Below, in pieces: positions 6,058 through 10,184 of a stretch of 10,184 nt of DNA. Under the pieces are notes generated by a model. That model searched no databases. It worked only from the letters and a program-made list of their open reading frames with translations, and was not told where the DNA came from. A program made the position numbers and the translations under genes. The stretch is from Bacteroidales bacterium (GTDB lineage Bacteria > Bacteroidota > Bacteroidia > Bacteroidales > UBA7960): positions 1-10,184 of the forward strand of contig SLSG01000204.1 in NCBI GenBank assembly GCA_007130545.1, read 5' to 3'. Each line of letters begins with the position of its first letter. Positions within the stretch are counted from its first letter, which is position 1.

Positions 6058-7311
6058 ATGAAAGAAAACATGCCCGTTGAGATCATGGCCCCGGTGGGGT
6101 CTTACGAGTCGCTATCAGCTGCTTTGCAGGCCGGCGCAGGCTCGGTCTACTTCGGGGTGGGCAAATTGAATATGCGGGCCCGGTCCTCGCAGAACTTCAC
6201 CCATGACGATCTTGCAAATATTGTGGAGATTTGCCGCCGGCAGGGTGTCCGTACGTACCTGACGCTCAATACCATCATTTATGATGAGGAGCTGGAGGAG
6301 GTGAGGCGAACAATAGATGCGGCAAAAGAAGCGGGGATTACAGCCATTATCGCTTCTGATATTTCGGTTATGGAGTATGCCCGGGCAAAAGGGGTGGAAA
6401 TACATATTTCCACCCAGTGCAATATCACCAATTTGGAAGCGGTCAGGTTTTATGCCCGCTATGCGGATGTGGTCGTGACGGCCCGTGAGCTTACGCTGGA
6501 TCAGGTGCACCGGATTGTGCAGGGGATCGAAAAGGAAAATATCTGTGGCCCGTCCGGAAAGCCCGTGCAGGTCGAACTGTTTGTGCACGGGGCATTGTGC
6601 ATGGCCGTGAGCGGGAAGTGCTACCTGAGCCTGGATACCATGAACCATTCCGCCAACCGGGGATCCTGCCTGCAGCTTTGCCGGCGGTCCTACCTGGTAA
6701 CCGACAAGGAGGAGGGATTTGAATATGAGGTGGATAACCAGTACATCATGTCGCCGAAGGACCTTTGTACGATTGGTTTCATCGACAAGATCATCGATGC
6801 GGGGGTGCGGGTGTTCAAGATCGAGGGGCGCGGTCGGGGACCCGAATATGTGAAGGCGGTAACCGCTTGTTACCGGGAGGCTGCCCTCGCGGTGGCGGAT
6901 GGCAGCTTTTCAGCGGAAAAGGTGGAATCCTGGACCCGGCGCCTGCGAAGTGTATTCAACAGGGGGTTTTGGGATGGCTATTATTTGGGCCGGACCATGG
7001 GGGAGTGGTCGGAACGTTACGGCTCCCAGGCCACCAGGAAGAAACAATACATCGGAAAGGTGACCAATTACTTTTCCAGGTTGCAGGTGGCCGAGGTGAA
7101 AATGGAGTCGCATGCGCTGCAGCTTGACGAGGCGGTCCTGGTCACGGGTCCCACTACGGGCGTGCTGGAATTCAATGCCTCAGAGATCCGGGTTGAGGAA
7201 AAGCCGGTGACGGTCACCCGCAAGGGGGAATACTGCTCCATCCCGGTCCCCGATATCGTCAGGAGGGGGGACAAGGTGTTCCGGGTATATGAGGTGAAGG
7301 AGAAGTTCTGA
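6058..7311 (+). CDS. Peptidase U32 family protein, TrhP-like tRNA hydroxylation type
   Basis: The protein carries the full U32 signature ELFVHGALCMAVSGKCYLS (173-191), followed by NRGSCLQLCRR, so four cysteines (181, 188, 204, 208) are placed to hold an iron-sulfur cluster. Characterised U32 relatives are mostly not proteases: TrhP proteins (E. coli YegQ, Bacillus YrrN/YrrO) take part in prephenate-dependent 5-hydroxylation of uridine 34 in tRNA. The layout agrees: a TIM-barrel-like N-terminal part opening with MAPVGSYESLSAALQAGA, then a beta-rich C-terminal U32_C-like domain (about 335-417). At 417 residues it is close to YrrO length and much shorter than RlhA. The start at 6058 is chosen because it leads directly into the family N-terminus; an in-frame ATG at 5929 would add 43 unrelated residues and overlap lipB. 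The assignment to TrhP rather than another U32 subgroup is inference from length and domain content. Confidence 0.9.
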   Translation: MKENMPVEIMAPVGSYESLSAALQAGAGSVYFGVGKLNMRARSSQNFTHDDLANIVEICRRQGVRTYLTLNTIIYDEELEEVRRTIDAAKEAGITAIIASDISVMEYARAKGVEIHISTQCNITNLEAVRFYARYADVVVTARELTLDQVHRIVQGIEKENICGPSGKPVQVELFVHGALCMAVSGKCYLSLDTMNHSANRGSCLQLCRRSYLVTDKEEGFEYEVDNQYIMSPKDLCTIGFIDKIIDAGVRVFKIEGRGRGPEYVKAVTACYREAALAVADGSFSAEKVESWTRRLRSVFNRGFWDGYYLGRTMGEWSERYGSQATRKKQYIGKVTNYFSRLQVAEVKMESHALQLDEAVLVTGPTTGVLEFNASEIRVEEKPVTVTRKGEYCSIPVPDIVRRGDKVFRVYEVKEKF

Positions 7312-7342
7312 TTCCCTCAGGAAGGTCTGATCCCCTCAGGAA
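7307..7342 (+). repeat. Short tandem duplication covering the U32 stop codon
   Basis: TCTGATTCCCTCAGGAA (7307-7323) and TCTGATCCCCTCAGGAA (7326-7342) match at 16 of 17 positions with a 19-base period. The first copy contains the TGA stop of the U32 gene. The second lies in the untranslated tail just before the terminator hairpin. Confidence 0.8.
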
Positions 7343-7394
7343 AAAAATTAAAGAGGCTGCCCCGGGTTTTGGGACAGCCTCTTTGGCTTTTTTT
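7341..7394. terminator. Two-sided Rho-independent terminator between convergent genes
   Basis: AAAGAGGCTG (7350-7359) pairs perfectly with CAGCCTCTTT (7375-7384); three more C-G pairs follow after one mismatch, around the loop GGGTTTT. Seven T residues (7388-7394) follow on the plus strand. Seven A residues precede it (7341-7347) and read as T on the minus strand. It can therefore end both the U32 transcript and the susD-susE transcript, whose stop codon lies at 7416. Confidence 0.92.
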
Positions 7395-7415
7395 CAAGGC
7401 CTTTGACTGAGGGCT

Positions 7416-8552
7416 TTACTGTGCCGTCAATTTATAGGTCCGATTCGACAGGTTCACCTCGATCAGGTAGGAGCCGGTATTTGGCGGGGCAGGAATGTCC
7501 GGTGGGTCGGGTACGCTTTCCGTTTCACGGAAAACCAGGTTGCCGGATTCCCAGGTGCCGTCCTCATCCCTTCCGTACTGCGGAGCCCATTGTCCGGGCA
7601 CCTCGAAGAACTTAAAGGCCTCTCCGGCTGTCAGCGTGGTGACGATGCTGAACTTCCCGGGTGCTTCCCTGGTCATGGGCAGTCCTGCGGTATTGTCCCA
7701 ACCTGCAGTGGTGGCGCTTCCAAGCACGTAAAGAACCTCGGTTGCTTTCTTGATTGAATAGGTCAGGTTGGCCGTGTCAGCCACCACGCGGTAGTCCCCG
7801 ACCGCCAGGTCGGTGATTAAGATCGGGTTGGGGTCAGGCACGTCTTCGGTCGGACGATAGGCCAACAGTCCCTCAGCTGATGTGCCGCCAGGCTGGGCAC
7901 CCCATTGCGGGGCCCACTGCCCCAGTACAGAGATGAATTTTACCATATCGCCGTCTGCACGCAGCCGGGCCACAAGGGCGAACTTGCCCTCTTCCATCGG
8001 GTACATTTCGAGGGCTGCCGTGTTGTTCCAGCCGGCTGCTGTGCCACTGCCCAGCATATAGATCGGCTTGACATACACAAAGTCCTCATAGGGGGTAAAC
8101 CCAAGCGTGACCATCGGGGAATAGGCATAGGTATAGTCGGATGCCCGGGAGAGGTAAGAGAAGACACGGTAGACCAGCTGGACCTCTTCCCCGGCAGGGA
8201 TATCCATGTTCAGCAGTCTTTGGTTCACAGCCCCAACGGTGGTCTCGTATGAAGTGGCTGAGGTGTTGGCCAGGTCGACCGGGTTGGCAAAATTATTGCC
8301 TGCGCGGTCCATTTGCAGCAGGTACCTGACATCAGCCAAATTGGCCAGTCCGTAAGATGCAGGGGACCATTCGATGACCAGCGGCTCATCTTCCATTTCC
8401 TGGGAGAGGACCACATAGCTCCCGTCTGCAGGAGAGATGATCTGGGGCGCCACGGTCTGGGACATGTCCAGCACCGGGTTATCTATTTCCTCGCAGGACT
8501 GCAGGAGGCTTGCCCCAAAGAATAAGGCGAGGATGATTGCAAATTTTTTCAT
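7416..8552 (-). CDS. SusE-like outer-membrane glycan-binding lipoprotein with two repeated modules
   Basis: This is a surface lipoprotein of the SusE/SusF type, expected to bind glycan beside a SusC/SusD importer. The signal ends in LLQSC (Cys20), and the acidic CEEIDNP that follows resembles the Bacteroidota surface-export signal. Residues about 28-155 form the SusE N-terminal fold (PQIISPADGSYVVL, then EWSPASY). Two homologous modules follow, at about 161-269 and 270-378. Both have LGS-T-AGW-NTA (167 and 278), GKF (189 and 299), GQWAPQ-G (211 and 320) and VPDP (238 and 347), so they arose by internal duplication and may each be a carbohydrate-binding unit. The start is taken at the second ATG (MKKFAI); an ATG three codons upstream (8561) is also possible. 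The gene lies 18 bases after the SusD gene and ends at the terminator, so it is the last gene of the operon. Starch-like ligand is inference only. Confidence 0.88.
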   Translation of the reverse strand: MKKFAIILALFFGASLLQSCEEIDNPVLDMSQTVAPQIISPADGSYVVLSQEMEDEPLVIEWSPASYGLANLADVRYLLQMDRAGNNFANPVDLANTSATSYETTVGAVNQRLLNMDIPAGEEVQLVYRVFSYLSRASDYTYAYSPMVTLGFTPYEDFVYVKPIYMLGSGTAAGWNNTAALEMYPMEEGKFALVARLRADGDMVKFISVLGQWAPQWGAQPGGTSAEGLLAYRPTEDVPDPNPILITDLAVGDYRVVADTANLTYSIKKATEVLYVLGSATTAGWDNTAGLPMTREAPGKFSIVTTLTAGEAFKFFEVPGQWAPQYGRDEDGTWESGNLVFRETESVPDPPDIPAPPNTGSYLIEVNLSNRTYKLTAQ

Positions 8553-8570
8553 ATGTCGCATGGTTTTATT

Positions 8571-10157
8571 TTAGTAACCTGGGTTTTGTGTCAGATTGGG
8601 GTTGGCAGTTACATCTGATGCCGGGAGCGGAAACAGGTTGTACCGCTGATTGGTTTCCAGTCCGTCTCTCGAGTTGCCCTTCCAGGGCCATACATAGCCC
8701 GTATTGCCTGCAAACTTGCCGAAGCGGATCAAGTCGGTGCGGCGATGTGCCTCCCAGAAGAGTTCCCTGGCACGTTCAGCCAGAATGAAATCCAGTGTCA
8801 GCTGACCGGCGGTGATGTTCCCGGAGGAATTCCCATAAGCCCTTTCGCGGATCTGGTTCACATACTGCAGGGCCTGACCGGCATCCCCGCCGGTACCGCC
8901 ACGCAGCACGGCTTCGGCATACATCAGGTAGGCATCCGCGAGGCGGAACATCGGAAAGTCCGTATCCGGGAAAGCCAGGTTGCTGCCCACGTTTCCGTCG
9001 CGGGTGATGTTGGTGAACTTAGTGGAGGCATAGCCATGTGTGAATTCCGACAGGTTCTCGATCTCCAGTTCCTGACCCTCGGTAAAGAAGAGGGCCCTTG
9101 GGTCTCCTGAAGGATAGAGGTTGACCACGCTCTTGGTGGTGCGCAATCCGCCCCATCCCCCGTCCACTCCGTAGGTGGCCGCATTCATGGCCCCGCCGAT
9201 CTGGGCATGGATGATAAAGCTGGTCCCCCCGTAGGTCTGGGTGTTGATCCCGTGGTAAGGGACGCGGAAGATGATCTCATCGGTGCTCAAGTGGTTGTCG
9301 GCATTGAACAGGTGCCTGAAGTTTGGCTGCAGCGTGAAACCCGCATTGATGATCTGGTTGCAGTAAGTGATGGTCTCGGTATACTTCGGCTGTCCGGTGT
9401 ATACTTCTGCATTCAGGTAAAGCTTGGCCAGCAGCATCCAGGCAGCGGCCCGGTCGGCACGCCCATAATGGTTGGCGGCTCTTGGCTCGGCCAGCATCGG
9501 GATAATTTCCAGCAGCTCGGATTCAATGTAGTTAAACAGGCTGGTGCGGTCGGTCTGCTCGGGAAGGAAGGCCCCGATGGGATCTTCTTCCGTCACAAAG
9601 GGCACGTTCCCGAAAATATCCAGCGCATGCCAGTAACTCAGGGCCCTCAGGAAACGGGCTTCTGCCCGGTACATCTCCACTTCCTGACGAAGCTGTCCCG
9701 TCACCCCACGGTCATCCAGCACATTGCCTGCCGTCTGGCGGATGTACTCATTGGCCAGCGAGATCTGGTAAAATATGCGATAATACATGGCGGCGACGAA
9801 CACATCGGTCGTGGTCCATGACTGGTATACGAAGTCTTTGATGGTCTGGTCGTCCCAGCCGATTACGGCCTCATCTGTGGAGAGGGTCTGGTGGTACCAG
9901 AGTCCGCGCAGGTACTGACCGAAACCTTCGTCTATGCCGCTGATGTCGCCCATGCCCGCAGGTCCTTGTTGACCGGAAACGGCCAGCCCGGCATACACCT
10001 TGGCCAGGATTTGCTGGTAAGCGGCGGGATCGTTGAACACATCTGCAGCGGTTACCTCACTGTCATCCAGCGGCACCGTGTCGAGGTCCTTCAGACAGGA
10101 AGAAAACGCAAAGAGGAACCCTGCAAATAAAATGGATAATATGGCTGTTTTTTTCAT
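8571..10157 (-). CDS. SusD/RagB family nutrient-binding outer-membrane lipoprotein
   Basis: SusD-like proteins form the lid over a SusC TonB-dependent channel and capture glycans or other nutrients at the cell surface. The 528-residue length is typical. The signal peptide ends in FSSC (Cys21), followed by LKDLDT, a usual SusD start with the lipoprotein surface-export pattern. The helical TPR scaffold shows in AEARFLRALSYWHALDIFGNVPFV (middle of the N-terminal half). The C-terminal half carries FRLADAYLMYAEAVLR, ERARELFWEAHRRTDLIRFGKF (461 onward) and the hallmark ending PLPASDVTANPNLTQNPGY. The start is well set: MKK, then a hydrophobic core, with AAAGAG-containing leader upstream. The partner susC should lie immediately to the right of the window, because susC-susD order is near universal. 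No glycan-degrading enzyme is present here, so the substrate cannot be read. Confidence 0.97.
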   Translation of the reverse strand: MKKTAILSILFAGFLFAFSSCLKDLDTVPLDDSEVTAADVFNDPAAYQQILAKVYAGLAVSGQQGPAGMGDISGIDEGFGQYLRGLWYHQTLSTDEAVIGWDDQTIKDFVYQSWTTTDVFVAAMYYRIFYQISLANEYIRQTAGNVLDDRGVTGQLRQEVEMYRAEARFLRALSYWHALDIFGNVPFVTEEDPIGAFLPEQTDRTSLFNYIESELLEIIPMLAEPRAANHYGRADRAAAWMLLAKLYLNAEVYTGQPKYTETITYCNQIINAGFTLQPNFRHLFNADNHLSTDEIIFRVPYHGINTQTYGGTSFIIHAQIGGAMNAATYGVDGGWGGLRTTKSVVNLYPSGDPRALFFTEGQELEIENLSEFTHGYASTKFTNITRDGNVGSNLAFPDTDFPMFRLADAYLMYAEAVLRGGTGGDAGQALQYVNQIRERAYGNSSGNITAGQLTLDFILAERARELFWEAHRRTDLIRFGKFAGNTGYVWPWKGNSRDGLETNQRYNLFPLPASDVTANPNLTQNPGY

Positions 10158-10184
10158 AGTTGTTCTCTTTAAAATTTTCTAAAA
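10158..10184 (-). other. Leader of the SusD gene; possible end of susC at the window edge
   Basis: Only 27 bases remain upstream of the SusD start. On the minus strand the outermost six bases read TTT TAG, and ten bases further in there is TTT TAA in another frame. Either could be a Phe-stop ending, as is usual for outer-membrane barrels, but six bases cannot establish it. Confidence 0.2.

Noticed and set aside
5976..6086. N-terminal extension of lipB from an upstream in-frame ATG
   Set aside because: The extra 37 residues are unlike LipB, cover both promoter motifs and overlap the divergent gene's start; the ATG at 5975 leads straight into family sequence.
9207..9821. 204-codon plus-strand ORF inside the SusD gene
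   Set aside because: It lies antisense within a clear SusD-family gene, and its translation shows no family motif; it is a by-product of GC-rich codons.

Overview
The window looks like an ordinary chromosomal segment of a member of the Bacteroidota. The signs are a SusD/SusE nutrient-uptake gene pair, Bacteroidota-type -7 promoter elements (TAnnTTTG), A-rich and mostly Shine-Dalgarno-free leaders, and lipoproteins with an acidic stretch after the lipidated cysteine. The family mix (M20C dipeptidase, YitT, LipB, U32) fits a fermentative or Bacteroidales-like organism, but genus cannot be read from the sequence.

Layout, left to right. (1) The 3' part of a 5S rRNA gene (1-~97) with a strong terminator (111-143) marks the end of an rRNA operon. 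(2) A gene-free stretch (144-429) holds a ~138-bp imperfect palindrome (156-293), a weak promoter candidate, a second small hairpin, and a 17-bp direct repeat that duplicates the start-codon region of the next gene and creates a 7-codon upstream ORF. (3) A rightward cluster follows: an exported 5'-nucleotidase-like metallophosphoesterase (430-1611); an uncharacterised lipoprotein with a helical, TPR-like start (1628-2797); a YitT-family membrane protein (2855-3727); and cytosolic dipeptidase PepD (3796-5253). (4) lipB (5250-5975, minus) converges on pepD so tightly that one TTAA palindrome supplies both stop codons. (5) A U32-family protein of the tRNA-hydroxylation (TrhP) type (6058-7311) is divergent from lipB across an 82-bp gap carrying two opposed -7 motifs. 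(6) A two-sided hairpin terminator (7341-7394) separates it from the end of a Sus-type locus on the minus strand: SusD-like (8571-10157), then SusE-like (7416-8552). The TonB-dependent SusC partner should lie just past the right edge.

The functional groups are largely independent: rRNA, envelope phosphoesterase plus lipoprotein, housekeeping enzymes for peptide use, lipoylation and tRNA modification, and glycan capture. SusD and SusE would form the outer-membrane binding part of a glycan importer. Two related carbohydrate-binding-like modules in SusE make an alpha-glucan plausible, but the substrate is not shown.

I see no mobile element gene, CRISPR array, defence system or biosynthetic cluster. 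The least explained items are the palindrome after the 5S gene, the duplicated start region, the reduced architecture of the phosphoesterase, and the unknown lipoprotein beside it.
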